A DNA stretch of 64,000 nt. It comes from Methylovorus mays (lineage in GTDB: Bacteria; Pseudomonadota; Gammaproteobacteria; Burkholderiales; Methylophilaceae). Below are positions 44,630-54,138 of this stretch, piece by piece (position 1 is the first letter of the stretch; each line of letters starts with the position of its first letter). Location of the stretch: contig NZ_JAJAVG010000004.1 of the NCBI RefSeq assembly GCF_020531915.1, positions 186,001 to 250,000 on the forward strand, read 5' to 3'. Made by a program: the position numbers and the translations under genes. The notes beneath the pieces are model-generated. The model did no database searches. It worked only from the letters and a program-made list of their open reading frames with translations, and was not told the origin of the DNA.

Positions 44630-45943
44630 TTAGAGCATGAAAAAACATACAATCGCCACCAGCGTGGGTGGCAAGGCGCCGAGTAACAATTGCCCTGCTC
44701 CTATGGAGGCATCCTGGAAACCATTTTTCAACAGGGCAACCCCGGCCGGATTAGGAGCATTGGCAATCACGGTGAGGCCGCCACCTGCGACGGCTCCGGC
44801 GACCAGCATATATTTCGACTCTTCTGAGATACCCATAATCAGGGAGCCCAGATAAGTGAGGGCGGCATTATCAGTGACAGCAGTCAGTGCAACCGCACCA
44901 AAGAACAGTGCGACCGGTTCAAGGTTTGCCACGATAGGTTGCAACCACCATTGCTGCATGCCGCCCAGCACGACCAGGCCCGCCAGGAAGAAGCCGACCA
45001 GCAGGCCTTCTTTCAGGATCAGCCGGTTCTGATGACGCTCGTAGGCTTGGGTAAAGCCCAGAAACAGCAGGAATAGGCCCATGAAGATGACCGGATGATG
45101 CGCAAACATGACCACGCCGGCCAGAAACAGAAAGTGGATGCTGGATACCAGCAACGGCGTTTTCTTGCCTGAGCTGGCTTTTCCGGCAGGCGCTTGACTG
45201 AGATGCTTGCGCAGTATGATGGTGATCATGGTGGCGTTGAATAGCACGGCTATTGCCGCTTTCCAGCCAAAGTGCGTCATCATGAAGGCGCTATCCCATT
45301 GCCAGGTGGCGGCGACCATCAGCACAGGCGGTGCTGCAAATGAAGTGAGCGTGCCGCCGATGGAAATGTTGACGAACAGCACGCCAAGCGCTGCATATTT
45401 CAACCACTCGGGAATGCCATGGCGAAAAATCTGTGGTGCCAGCATCAATGCGGCCAACGTCATGGCGGCAGGCTCGGTGATGAAAGAGCCCACCAGTGGC
45501 ACAACGGCCAGGCAAAGCCAGGCCTGGGCCACGGCAGTATTGATCGGCAATAGCCGCGCAATCACTGCGATGATTTGCTGCACGGATTGCAAGATAGGTT
45601 TGGATGCTGCCACCACCATGACCACAAAGACAAACAGTGGCTCGGTGTAATGCCGGGATTCGGCATACTCAATGGCGTGATCACCACCTGCCATGACTGC
45701 CATCAGCCCAATCAATATAAAAGCCCAGAAGCCGAATACGACCTCTACTTCGCCCAATAAATGCAGTAGCCCGGCATGGCGCGGGGTGCGATGGGCCAGG
45801 CTCTCGAAGAATTTGGCGCTAAAGGTGTGAAGCAGGGCAATGCCAAAAATGATGGCGGCGGTGATTTGAATGGAAGTCGGGCTCAAACGGGAATCTCCGT
45901 TGCAAGTGGGCGTGGTTTTATTATAGAGGGAATTCTGTTGCAT
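44630..45943 (-). CDS. Putative sodium/proton antiporter
   Basis: The 437-residue polytopic membrane protein has about 11-12 TM helices. The polar intramembrane patches (FITEPAAMTLAALMLAP, SIGGTLTSFAAPPVLMVA, AVTDNAALTYLGSL, VIANAPNPAGVALLK) resemble those of the NhaD/ArsB-related ion transporter superfamily and the putative Na+/H+ antiporter family I recall for betaproteobacteria. The first 24 residues are hydrophilic, and the true start may be a few codons downstream. Ion specificity is not proven. Confidence 0.85.
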   Translation of the reverse strand: MQQNSLYNKTTPTCNGDSRLSPTSIQITAAIIFGIALLHTFSAKFFESLAHRTPRHAGLLHLLGEVEVVFGFWAFILIGLMAVMAGGDHAIEYAESRHYTEPLFVFVVMVVAASKPILQSVQQIIAVIARLLPINTAVAQAWLCLAVVPLVGSFITEPAAMTLAALMLAPQIFRHGIPEWLKYAALGVLFVNISIGGTLTSFAAPPVLMVAATWQWDSAFMMTHFGWKAAIAVLFNATMITIILRKHLSQAPAGKASSGKKTPLLVSSIHFLFLAGVVMFAHHPVIFMGLFLLFLGFTQAYERHQNRLILKEGLLVGFFLAGLVVLGGMQQWWLQPIVANLEPVALFFGAVALTAVTDNAALTYLGSLIMGISEESKYMLVAGAVAGGGLTVIANAPNPAGVALLKNGFQDASIGAGQLLLGALPPTLVAIVCFFML

Positions 45944-46012
45944 TTAGACGAGACTGTTCGCAATGACTAATTTGGATCGTTTATTGCTTCATCAGGATAA
46001 GCCATAGGAGTC

Positions 46013-48829
46013 GTGAATAAAGTGTTGATGGTTATTGGGGAGCATGGAATGACAAGCCGGATTTATAGCCATAACGAAAAACTGCTGCGTGAAAACATAC
46101 GTTATCTCGGCCGAGTGCTGGGGGAAGTGATTAAAAGCAAAGAGGGCGAAGAGACGTTCGACCGGATTGAGGCGATACGAACAGCCGCCGTCAATTTTCA
46201 CCGGCATGGCAATGCCAAGGCGGCCAAGAGTCTGGAAAAGCTGCTCAAGACATTGACGGTGGAACAGGCGATCCCCGTGATACGGGCTTTCAGTTATTTC
46301 AAGCATCTGGTCAATATTGCCGAAGATCTGCATGCCCATCAGCAAAGTCGTCTGGTGGAGGATCAAGCCGTACCGGGCATGCTGACGCATTCGCTGCAGA
46401 AACTGGCAGCCAGCGATCTGGCAGCTTCGGAGATTGGCGACTTTTTTGCGAATGCACTGATTTCGCCAGTGCTGACTGCGCATCCCACCGAGGTGCAGCG
46501 TAAAAGCATTCTGGATACCGAGCGGGCGCTTTCCATGTTGCTGGTTGAAAAGAGCAATGTGGTGTCCATCCGCGAGGCGGAGCGTAACGAACGCATGATC
46601 GTTGGCGCGATTACGACCTTGTGGCAGACCCGGATCCTGCGTTTCAGCAAGCTCACGGTGGCCAATGAAATCGAAAACGCGCTGAGCTATTACCGCATGA
46701 CGTTCCTGCAGGTGATTCCCGAGCTGATGCAGGATTTTGAGAATGATCTGCGCCATGTGTTTGCCGACAAGTTGAGCCCGGAATACAAGTTGCCATCGTT
46801 TTTGCAGATGGGGAGCTGGATAGGTGGCGATCGTGATGGCAATCCTTTCGTCAATGGCGCCACGCTGGAGCAGGCGATTATTCAGCAGTCCGCCACCGCC
46901 TTTTCATATTATTTGGAACAGGTGGAGGCCTTGCGCTCGGAGCTTTCCCTGTCCACCCGCCTGGTGGGTGTGACACCTGCCTTGGTCAAGCTGGCAGAGG
47001 CATCCGGGGAACAGTCCCTGCACCGGCAGGATGAAACCTATCGCCTGGCGCTCAATGGCATACACGCACGTCTGGCACAAACGGCAAAATTGCTGGTGAA
47101 CGAGCGGGGCGATGTGCGACGCGAGATCAGCGCCATCCCCTATACCAGCGCTGAGGCCTTGCTGGCCGACATGAATGTGATCGCGGATTCGCTGCAAAGC
47201 CAGCAGGGCGAGGCGCTGATTTATCCGCGGCTGGGCAAGCTGATCAAGGCCATCGAAACCTTCGGGTTTCATCTGGCTACGGTGGATTTGCGCCAAAGCT
47301 CCGATGTGCACGAGTTGGTGATCAAGGAGCTTTTTCTCAAGGCCGGGCAGGACTTCAACTACGCCACGCTGGATGAAGATGAGAAAGTGGAAGTGCTGCT
47401 GGAAGAACTCAAGCAGCCGCGCTTGCTGTTTTCACCGTTTCAGCAGTATTCCGAACTGGTGCAGTCCGAAATGGAGGTGTTGCAAAAAGCGCGCGCCATT
47501 CGCGCCGGATACGGCAAGCGCGCCATACGGCAGTACATCATTTCCCATACCGAGACCTTGTCTGACCTGCTGGAAGTAGCCTTGCTGCAGAAGGAAACCG
47601 GCATGTTGCGCGGCGTCTGGGGCTCGGCCAAAGTGCAGATGGACCTCAATATCGTCCCGCTGTTTGAAACCATTGCCGACTTGCGCCACGCACCCATGAT
47701 CATGGGGCAATGGTTGAGCCTGCTTGGTATTCGCCATTTGCTGCGGCATCAGGGCAATGAGCAGGAAATCATGCTGGGTTATTCGGACAGTAACAAGGAT
47801 GGGGGCTTCATCACCTCCAACTGGGAACTATATAAAGCTGAAATCTCGCTGGTGGAATTATTCCGGCAGGCCAATATCCGCTTGCGGCTGTTTCACGGCC
47901 GTGGCGGTACCGTCGGTCGTGGTGGTGGCCCGACCTACCAGGCCATCATGGCGCAACCTCAGGGCACGGTGGATGGTCAGATACGCCTGACAGAGCAGGG
48001 CGAAATCATCGCCAACAAATACTCGGAGCCGCGAGTCGGGCGCCAGCATCTGGAAACGCTGGTGGCGGCCACCATTGATGGTTCGTTGTTCCCGCCGGAT
48101 CCCTTGCTGGCCAAAAAACGGCGCTCCTTCGAAATCATCATGGAAGGCTTGTCAGCCACGGCCATGACCGCATACCGTACCCTGGTATATGAAACAGCCG
48201 GGTTTGCCGAGTATTTTTTCAATGCCACGCCTATTTCCGAAATCGCCGAGCTCAATATCGGTAGCCGTCCTGCCTCGCGCAAGGCCACGCAACGCATTGA
48301 AGATTTGCGCGCCATTCCATGGGGATTTTCCTGGGGGCAATGCCGCTTGCTGCTGCCAGGCTGGTTTGGCGTAGGCAGTGCCATTCATGAGTATTTGTTC
48401 ATTGAGGATAAACTGCAGCCGGCGCGGCTCAAAACCCTGCATGACATGCTGGAGCAATGGCCGCTGTTCCGCAGCCTGATCTCGAATGTGGACATGGTGC
48501 TAGCCAAGACCGATCTAGCCGTCGCGCAGCGTTACTCCATGCTGGTGCCGGACAAGAAGCTGCGTGAAGGCATCTTTGCCGCTATTGAGCATGAATATCA
48601 GCTGACGACAGAGGCGCTCAATCTGCTGCTGAACAGCACGGAACGCCTGAGCAGCAATCCGGCGCTGGCCAATTCCATTCAGAATCGCCTGCCGTACCTC
48701 GATCCGCTCAATCACCTGCAGGTTGAGCTGATCCGGCAATACCGTCAGGGCGCGACCAATGACAGGGTCAAGCTGGCAATACATCTCACCATTAATGGCA
48801 TTGCTGCCGGGCTGCGCAATACCGGATAA
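46013..48829 (+). CDS. ppc: Phosphoenolpyruvate carboxylase
   Basis: The 938-residue enzyme adds bicarbonate to phosphoenolpyruvate to make oxaloacetate, replenishing the TCA cycle. It is important in one-carbon growers. Active-site His H157 is in SPVLTAHPTEVQRKS, the second signature LGYSDSNKDGGFITS is in the middle, and the C-terminal allosteric region ends NTG as in the family. The start is GTG 46013 with GGAG upstream; an internal ATG at 46049 is an alternative. It is divergent from the antiporter gene. Confidence 0.97.
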   Translation: MNKVLMVIGEHGMTSRIYSHNEKLLRENIRYLGRVLGEVIKSKEGEETFDRIEAIRTAAVNFHRHGNAKAAKSLEKLLKTLTVEQAIPVIRAFSYFKHLVNIAEDLHAHQQSRLVEDQAVPGMLTHSLQKLAASDLAASEIGDFFANALISPVLTAHPTEVQRKSILDTERALSMLLVEKSNVVSIREAERNERMIVGAITTLWQTRILRFSKLTVANEIENALSYYRMTFLQVIPELMQDFENDLRHVFADKLSPEYKLPSFLQMGSWIGGDRDGNPFVNGATLEQAIIQQSATAFSYYLEQVEALRSELSLSTRLVGVTPALVKLAEASGEQSLHRQDETYRLALNGIHARLAQTAKLLVNERGDVRREISAIPYTSAEALLADMNVIADSLQSQQGEALIYPRLGKLIKAIETFGFHLATVDLRQSSDVHELVIKELFLKAGQDFNYATLDEDEKVEVLLEELKQPRLLFSPFQQYSELVQSEMEVLQKARAIRAGYGKRAIRQYIISHTETLSDLLEVALLQKETGMLRGVWGSAKVQMDLNIVPLFETIADLRHAPMIMGQWLSLLGIRHLLRHQGNEQEIMLGYSDSNKDGGFITSNWELYKAEISLVELFRQANIRLRLFHGRGGTVGRGGGPTYQAIMAQPQGTVDGQIRLTEQGEIIANKYSEPRVGRQHLETLVAATIDGSLFPPDPLLAKKRRSFEIIMEGLSATAMTAYRTLVYETAGFAEYFFNATPISEIAELNIGSRPASRKATQRIEDLRAIPWGFSWGQCRLLLPGWFGVGSAIHEYLFIEDKLQPARLKTLHDMLEQWPLFRSLISNVDMVLAKTDLAVAQRYSMLVPDKKLREGIFAAIEHEYQLTTEALNLLLNSTERLSSNPALANSIQNRLPYLDPLNHLQVELIRQYRQGATNDRVKLAIHLTINGIAAGLRNTG

Positions 48830-48873
48830 TGCCGTGTTGATAGCTCACTCCGAGTAATAAAGCCGCAAAAACA

Positions 48874-48902
48874 TTGTCTTGGGGGTGGATACCCGCTATA
48901 AT
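48874..48902 (+). promoter_or_regulatory. Sigma-70 promoter of the rpsF operon
   Basis: TTGTCT (48874-48879) and a perfect TATAAT (48897-48902) are separated by 17 bp. The -10 box lies in the loop of a CCCGC/GCGGG inverted repeat (48892-48908). It drives rpsF-priB-rpsR-rplI. Confidence 0.85.
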
Positions 48903-48919
48903 CGCGGGCTTTCCACCTT

Positions 48920-48946
48920 GCCTTACCGTTGTCGCAAACGGGAGGC
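48920..48946 (+). promoter_or_regulatory. S6:S18-type autoregulatory leader
   Basis: In the rpsF 5' leader, GCCT (48920-48923) pairs with AGGC (48943-48946), and CCGTT (48926-48930) pairs with AACGG (48937-48941), separated by a small internal loop. This two-part stem with the CCG/CGG element resembles the known S6:S18-binding mRNA motif, through which excess S6:S18 represses its own operon. The call is structural, by eye. Confidence 0.6.
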
Positions 48947-48968
48947 TGCTAACCCAAAAGGAGTGTTT

Positions 48969-49346
48969 ATGCGACATTATGAAGTAGTGTTCATCGTCCA
49001 TCCGGACCAGAGCGAACAAGTGCCAGCCATGATCGAGCGTTACCGTACTCTGGTAACTTCCAACGGCGGCGCTATCCACCGTCTGGAAGACTGGGGCCGT
49101 CGTCAACTGGCTTACCCTATCCAGAAAATTCACAAGGCACACTACGTGCTGATGAATATCGAATGCAATCAAACCGTGCTGGAAGAGCTTGAGCATGCAT
49201 TCAAGTTCAATGACGCCGTTCTGCGTCATCTGACCATTGCGACCAAGGAAGCCGTTGTTGCTCCATCCCCCATGATGAAGGAAGAGAAATCCAAGTCATT
49301 GCTGGGCAAGGATGAAGCCGCTCCTGCTGAGGAAGCTGCTGCTTAA
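48969..49346 (+). CDS. rpsF: Ribosomal protein S6
   Basis: The 125-residue S6 begins [19 protein letters not shown] at ATG 48969, behind AAAAGGAG; the frame is open upstream but only this start fits S6. Conserved [21 protein letters not shown] is present. An acidic, Glu/Ala-rich tail ends the protein. The gene heads the S6-PriB-S18-L9 operon. Confidence 0.98.
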   Translation: MRHYEVVFIVHPDQSEQVPAMIERYRTLVTSNGGAIHRLEDWGRRQLAYPIQKIHKAHYVLMNIECNQTVLEELEHAFKFNDAVLRHLTIATKEAVVAPSPMMKEEKSKSLLGKDEAAPAEEAAA

Positions 49347-49658
49347 TTGAGTTCTACCACGCTGGAGGCTAATCAGTTAGTCATCGCGGGCGAAGTGGTG
49401 CAGATTGCAGAGCTTCGTTACACGCCAGCAGGAATACCGTTGTTGAGTTTTACCCTGCAGCATATCTCGGAAAAAACCGAGGCAGGCATGCAGCGCAGAG
49501 TCGAGTGTGCAGTGCCCGTGATTGCGATGGGCTCCATCGCAGAGCAGCACAAGCACCTCAAAGAAGGAACCAAGGCCCGTGTGGCCGGATTCCTCGCCAA
49601 GCGCAGCATGAAAAGCACACAGCTGGTATTGCACATTACTACATTAGAGATAATCTGA
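49347..49658 (+). CDS. priB: Primosomal replication protein N
   Basis: The 103-residue OB-fold single-stranded-DNA-binding protein helps PriA reload DnaB at stalled forks. It starts with TTG at 49347, directly after the rpsF stop (TAATTG), so it depends on translational coupling. The sequence [18 protein letters not shown] and the [20 protein letters not shown] block are typical PriB. The position between rpsF and rpsR is the conserved one in beta- and gammaproteobacteria. Confidence 0.95.
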   Translation: MSSTTLEANQLVIAGEVVQIAELRYTPAGIPLLSFTLQHISEKTEAGMQRRVECAVPVIAMGSIAEQHKHLKEGTKARVAGFLAKRSMKSTQLVLHITTLEII

Positions 49659-49677
49659 ATTTAGAAAGAGGTTCATC

Positions 49678-49905
49678 ATGGCACGTGATATGTTCAAACG
49701 CCGCCGCTACTGCCGTTTCTCGGCAGAGGGCATTAAAGAAGTAGACTACAAGGATGTAGATCTGCTGAAAGATTTCATCAACGAAAACGGCAAGATCATC
49801 CCTGCACGCATTACCGGCACCAAGGCCCGTTATCAGCGTCAGCTGACCACCGCCGTCAAGCGCGCCCGTTTCCTGGCGCTGCTGCCATACACCGATAAGC
49901 ACTAA
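49678..49905 (+). CDS. rpsR: Ribosomal protein S18
   Basis: The 75-residue S18 has [19 protein letters not shown] near the start and [20 protein letters not shown], the conserved rRNA-binding block. GAAAGAGG precedes the ATG. It pairs with S6 in the ribosome and in autoregulation. Confidence 0.98.
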   Translation: MARDMFKRRRYCRFSAEGIKEVDYKDVDLLKDFINENGKIIPARITGTKARYQRQLTTAVKRARFLALLPYTDKH

Positions 49906-49916
49906 GGGGATACGTC

Positions 49917-50366
49917 ATGCAAGTTATTCTGTTGGAAAAAGTCGTTAACCTGGGTAACCTCGGTGACATCGTTAAGGTAAAAGACGGCTATGGCCGTAAC
50001 TTCCTGATTCCTCAAGGCAAGGCAAAGCGCGCTACTGAAGCCAACAAGGCTGAATTCGCTGCTCGCCGTGCTGAACTGGAAAAGCAACAGGCTGAACTGC
50101 TGGTGGCTGCCCAGAAGCGTGCTGAAGCTCTGGTTGAGTACGTATTGGCTGTGAGCCAGAAGGCTGGTGTGGATGGCCGTCTGTTCGGTTCCGTTACCAA
50201 TGGCGACATCGCTGAAGCGCTGACTGCCAAGGGCGTGCAAGTGGCCAAGGCTGAAGTGCGTATGCCTAACGGTCCGCTGAAGACCATTGGCGATCACTCT
50301 GTCAGCATCGCGCTGCACCACGATGTTGTTGTCGATATCACCGTATCAGTGGCTGGCGAAGCTTAA
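49917..50366 (+). CDS. rplI: Ribosomal protein L9
   Basis: The 149-residue L9 starts [32 protein letters not shown], the typical N-domain. A long connecting helix follows (residues 41-75), and the C-domain ends DHDVV-like ([14 protein letters not shown]). It is the last gene of the operon, before a terminator. Confidence 0.98.
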   Translation: MQVILLEKVVNLGNLGDIVKVKDGYGRNFLIPQGKAKRATEANKAEFAARRAELEKQQAELLVAAQKRAEALVEYVLAVSQKAGVDGRLFGSVTNGDIAEALTAKGVQVAKAEVRMPNGPLKTIGDHSVSIALHHDVVVDITVSVAGEA

Positions 50367-50392
50367 TTCTCCGCTAAGTGCTGAACAAAAAG

Positions 50393-50417
50393 AGGCTGCC
50401 TGCGGGTGGCCTTTTTT
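50393..50417 (+). terminator. Terminator of the rpsF-rplI operon
   Basis: AGGCTGCC (50393-50400) pairs with GGTGGCCT (50405-50412), including two G-T wobbles, followed by TTTTTT. Confidence 0.8.
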
Positions 50418-50541
50418 GTGTATGCTTTCCGCCGGGCTGCGCTTATTCATTGTTTATTGCGCCCGGACTGTTCAATTCAAAACAAAAAATAGTCATGGTA
50501 GGCTTGAGAAGCAGAAGCCTGAAAAATCAAAGGGGAACGTC

Positions 50542-51375
50542 ATGAGTAAAAAGGTAATCAAAGGCATATGCTTAACATGCGCTCTGTTAAGCTCAAATCT
50601 CCATGCGGATGACAGTCCCTTGTCACCGGCATTTGTCCTGAAAGACAAGCAGTTGCTTTCTGCTACCAGCGTTGGCTATAGCAAAATCAACTTTGATCCT
50701 TATATGAGTATTATTGGTACTGGTCTATTTAAGGGTTCTGGCGAAGCTCATGGCGTATTCGCCAGCCAGACATTACGGTTTGGGCTGGCTGACGGCACCG
50801 AGCTTGCTGTCAGCGTGGACTATGACGATTTTGACCAGCATGGCAGCCGGATCGTGCAAATCGCCGATGGGTTCAGCAGTCCTACGTTTGGTGCGCGTCA
50901 CACCTGGGGCAAAGATACAGCCGTGCGCCTTGCTATATGGGGCGAGGCCACGCCTAAAACGGCCGACCATGGCGTACGTGGTTTGCCTGCTGTTTATGCC
51001 TTGGGTGGTACTGGTACGTTTATCACGGAGAATGGTCTGGTTACCCAATTGCAGGCAGCGCGGACTTTGGTGGATGGCGACCAAGCCAACTCTACAGTCT
51101 TTGGTATTGCAGCTTACAAGGAACTAGGTCTGTATTCTTTGGGTGCCAACCTTGCTGTCAGGAGTTATGACAGTGCGAATACCTTGCAGTTTGACAGTAA
51201 AACTACATTGGGTTTCAGGCTGGGACGCAAGTTGTGTGATTCCATGTGGGCGCAGATTGCCTATGTATACACGGACAGCAGCTTTCAGGAACTGCGCCTT
51301 AGTGAGCTAGTCAGGATTGGCCTTTCTTCTTATGAAACCAACACCATAAGTGCTTCGCTTAATGTTCTGTTCTAA
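50542..51375 (+). CDS. Exported protein of unknown function, beta-barrel-like
   Basis: The ATG at 50542 has AAAGGGG upstream and gives 277 residues with a Sec signal peptide (MSKKVIKGICLTCALLSSNLHA, cleavage after HA). The mature part is rich in alternating polar/hydrophobic strands (TELAVSVDYDDF, LVTQLQAARTLVDGD, LGANLAVRSYDS) and ends SASLNVLF with a terminal Phe, typical of outer-membrane beta-barrels. I do not recognise a family. It stands alone between the rplI terminator and its own downstream terminator at 51417. Confidence 0.7.
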   Translation: MSKKVIKGICLTCALLSSNLHADDSPLSPAFVLKDKQLLSATSVGYSKINFDPYMSIIGTGLFKGSGEAHGVFASQTLRFGLADGTELAVSVDYDDFDQHGSRIVQIADGFSSPTFGARHTWGKDTAVRLAIWGEATPKTADHGVRGLPAVYALGGTGTFITENGLVTQLQAARTLVDGDQANSTVFGIAAYKELGLYSLGANLAVRSYDSANTLQFDSKTTLGFRLGRKLCDSMWAQIAYVYTDSSFQELRLSELVRIGLSSYETNTISASLNVLF

Positions 51376-51416
51376 TTGCTTTCACCACTCTTGCCATATC
51401 GCAGGGCGGTGAAGCC

Positions 51417-51449
51417 AAGCCCACCATGCGTGAAGCAGGTGGGCTTTAA
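51417..51449 (+). terminator. Terminator after the exported protein gene
   Basis: AAGCCCACC (51417-51425) pairs with GGTGGGCTT (51438-51446), followed by TTAATTTAT. Confidence 0.8.
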
Positions 51450-51534
51450 TTTATGTAACGGTCAGATTTTCGGTTGCTGACAGTGGAACAGCCGGGCCAT
51501 ACTAGCGCGTACATTGTTTCTGCAGGGTTAAGGC

Positions 51535-52692
51535 ATGGCGCATCACATTTCCGCATGGACTTCGCTTGTTCAGCCTGATGAAGGCCATGGTTCTTTCTCC
51601 AGCCTCGTTGGCAGCATGGACAGGGCGTCCACGGTAGTATTCCCTGATGTCAAAAGCATGCGCGAACGCGATTGGCGCAGCAAAACTCAATACAGCTATG
51701 GCTTGCTCGGCACTCCTACTACGCGGCGGCTGGAAAATAAACTTGCGCTGATTGATGGCGTGAAGCATGCATTATTGCTGCCTTCCGGTTTGGCTTCTAT
51801 CAGCCTGATTTTTCTGGCGCTGCTCAAAAGCGGCGAGCGCGTGCTGTTGCCACGCAATGCCTATCAGCCGGGCGCTGACCTTGCACGGATGCTGGCGGGA
51901 CGTTTTGGCATTGAGGTCGATTTTTATGATCCCTTGCAACCGGAGACTGTGCCTTTTACTGACAACACGCGTCTGCTCTGGGTGGAAACGCCAGGATCGG
52001 TGACCATGGAAGTAGCAGATCTCAGGCAACTGTCTGAGCTTGCTCACGCACGTCACGTTCTGGTAGCAGCAGATGCCACGTGGTCTGCCGGCATAGCCCA
52101 CAATGTGTTTGCGCTGGGCGCCGATATAGCTATGCAGGCGCTGACCAAATATCAGTCCGGGGGTAGTGATGTCATGATGGGTAGCGTCTCTACTGATGAC
52201 GATGCGTTGCATGAGCAACTGCTGAAAACCCATATGCAGCTGGGTCTGGGCGTGAGCCCGGAGGATTGTCAGCTGGTGTTGCGCAGTCTGCCGCACTACC
52301 GCTTGCGCTATCTGGCGCAGGATATCGCGGCCCGAAAGCTGGCCGAATGGCTGTCATCGCAACCGGGTATTACGCGTGTCTTGCATCCGGCCTTGCCCGG
52401 TTGTCCTGGGCATGCAGTATGGCAGCGTGATTTCACTGCTGCTGCCAGTCTGTTTTCTGTCTTGTTCGAGCCCGAAGTTCCGCAGGCAAACATTGATCGT
52501 TTTGTCGAAGCCCTGGCGCTGTTTCATATCGGATATAGCTGGGGTGGGGCGGTCAGTCTGGCCATTCCTTATGATGTGCGTGACCGGTATCCGCAAAGTG
52601 GTGGCCTGGTGCGCTTTTATGTCGGGCTTGAGGACGTGGATGACCTCATTGCAGACGTTGAGCAGGCATTGGCGCAGACGATCAATCTGTAA
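51535..52692 (+). CDS. metC: Cystathionine beta-lyase-like PLP enzyme
   Basis: The 385-residue Cys/Met-metabolism (transsulfuration) PLP enzyme has the PLP Lys K205 in MQALTKYQSGGSDVM and the cofactor Asp D180 in LVAADATWSAG. The Tyr/Arg near the N-terminus (YSYGLLGTPTTRRLE) bind the phosphate. It most resembles MetC-type cystathionine beta-lyases (cystathionine to homocysteine), but close relatives are gamma-lyases or other C-S lyases, so the symbol is tentative. It is followed 51 bp later by dnaB. Confidence 0.82.
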   Translation: MAHHISAWTSLVQPDEGHGSFSSLVGSMDRASTVVFPDVKSMRERDWRSKTQYSYGLLGTPTTRRLENKLALIDGVKHALLLPSGLASISLIFLALLKSGERVLLPRNAYQPGADLARMLAGRFGIEVDFYDPLQPETVPFTDNTRLLWVETPGSVTMEVADLRQLSELAHARHVLVAADATWSAGIAHNVFALGADIAMQALTKYQSGGSDVMMGSVSTDDDALHEQLLKTHMQLGLGVSPEDCQLVLRSLPHYRLRYLAQDIAARKLAEWLSSQPGITRVLHPALPGCPGHAVWQRDFTAAASLFSVLFEPEVPQANIDRFVEALALFHIGYSWGGAVSLAIPYDVRDRYPQSGGLVRFYVGLEDVDDLIADVEQALAQTINL

Positions 52693-52732
52693 CATAAGCA
52701 TGATTTTCACTCGTTGGCCGGGCCGTGCTTGT

Positions 52733-52738
52733 TATAAT
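52733..52738 (+). promoter_or_regulatory. -10 box directly before dnaB
   Basis: A perfect TATAAT lies five bases upstream of the dnaB ATG (52744), with no Shine-Dalgarno sequence in between and no good -35. Transcription from here would start at or next to the ATG. Confidence 0.5.
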
Positions 52739-52743
52739 GCGGC

Positions 52744-54126
52744 ATGGCTGACGATATCCTTGAATCCCTGAAATTACCCCCGCATTCGGTTGAAGCCGAG
52801 CAGTCTGTGCTTGGCGGCTTGCTGCTTGAAAACGAGGCGATTGACCGCATTGCAGACCTGCTAGGCCCTGCCGACTTTTATCGCCACGACCATAGGCTCA
52901 TTTTTGAGCACATCGCGCGCCTCATCGAACGGAATAAACCCGCCGATATCGTGACCGTCGCCGAGTCGCTGGAAAACTCCGCAGAGCTCTCTGGCGTAGG
53001 TGGTATTGCCTATCTGGGGGCGTTGGCGCAAAACACGCCCACCGCAGCCAATATCCGCCGGTATGCTGAAATCGTGCACGAACGTGCCGTCATGCGCAAG
53101 CTGGTGGAAGTGGGGTCCGGCATTGCCGAGAGTGCTTACAACCCGCAGGGGCGCGATGCCCAGCAACTGCTGGATGAAGCCGAAGCCAAAATATTCCAGA
53201 TCGCAGAAGGTGGACGTAAAACCTCGCAAGGCTTTCTGGACATGAAGACCATTCTGCCCAAGGTGGCAGACCGTATTGATTACCTCTACCAGCGAGAGAA
53301 TCAGGGCGGCGTCACCGGGGTGCCTACCGGGTTCAGCGATCTGGACGAACGTACATCCGGCTTCCAGCCTGGCGACCTGATTATTGTCGCAGGCCGCCCA
53401 TCCATGGGTAAAACAGCCTTCTCCCTGAATATTGCCGAGAATGTGGCGCTGGAAACCAAACTGCCAGTTGCCGTATTTTCGATGGAAATGGCGGCAACCC
53501 AATTGGCCGCCCGTATGATTGGTTCGGTAGGGCGCCTGGACCAGCACCGCATGCGTAACGGTAATCTGGAGGACGAAGACTGGGTACGCCTGACGACGGC
53601 GCTCGGCAAGCTGAATGACGCTCCGGTATTTATTGATGAAGGTGCGGGCTTGAGCTCCTTCGAAGTGCGGGCGCGTGCGCGCCGTCTGCATCGCCAGACC
53701 GGCAAGCTGGGCTTGATCGTGGTCGACTATTTGCAGCTGATGACGGGTGCAGCCGGTCGGCAGAGTGAAAACCGCGCCACGGAAATATCGGAAATATCCC
53801 GCTCGCTCAAGGCTTTGGCGAAGGAACTTGATGTGCCAGTAGTGGCATTGTCCCAGCTTAACCGCGGCCTGGAGCAGCGCACGGACAAGCGCCCCGTCAT
53901 GTCCGACTTGCGTGAATCAGGCGCGATTGAGCAGGATGCCGACTTGATTCTGTTTATCTACCGTGACGAAGTCTACAACCCGGATTCGCAGGACAAGGGC
54001 ACGGCGGAAATCATTATCGCCAAGCAGCGTAATGGCCCGATCGGCCGCGTGCGTCTTACCTTCATGGGCCAATTCACGCGATTCGAGAATCACGTCTCTG
54101 GCAGTTCCTTCCAGGACGAATATTAA
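52744..54126 (+). CDS. dnaB: Replicative DNA helicase
   Basis: The 460-residue hexameric helicase opens DNA at the replication fork. It has the N-terminal DnaG-interaction domain (LKLPPHSVEAEQSVLGGLLLEN ...) and a RecA-like motor with Walker A AGRPSMGKTAFSLN near residue 218. Walker B LGLIVVDYLQLM and the Arg finger region DKRPVMSDLRESGAIEQDAD complete it. There is no intein. The ATG lacks a ribosome-binding site and lies just after a TATAAT. Confidence 0.98.
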   Translation: MADDILESLKLPPHSVEAEQSVLGGLLLENEAIDRIADLLGPADFYRHDHRLIFEHIARLIERNKPADIVTVAESLENSAELSGVGGIAYLGALAQNTPTAANIRRYAEIVHERAVMRKLVEVGSGIAESAYNPQGRDAQQLLDEAEAKIFQIAEGGRKTSQGFLDMKTILPKVADRIDYLYQRENQGGVTGVPTGFSDLDERTSGFQPGDLIIVAGRPSMGKTAFSLNIAENVALETKLPVAVFSMEMAATQLAARMIGSVGRLDQHRMRNGNLEDEDWVRLTTALGKLNDAPVFIDEGAGLSSFEVRARARRLHRQTGKLGLIVVDYLQLMTGAAGRQSENRATEISEISRSLKALAKELDVPVVALSQLNRGLEQRTDKRPVMSDLRESGAIEQDADLILFIYRDEVYNPDSQDKGTAEIIIAKQRNGPIGRVRLTFMGQFTRFENHVSGSSFQDEY

Positions 54127-54138
54127 TTTCCTTTCTCC

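Noticed and set aside
44637-44855. Open frames antisense to the antiporter, pump and other large genes
   Set aside because: They mirror the codon structure of the real gene on the other strand and lack ribosome sites and protein-like composition.
48879-48968. Upstream extension of rpsF
   Set aside because: It covers the promoter and leader hairpin; S6 proteins start at the MRHYE equivalent.
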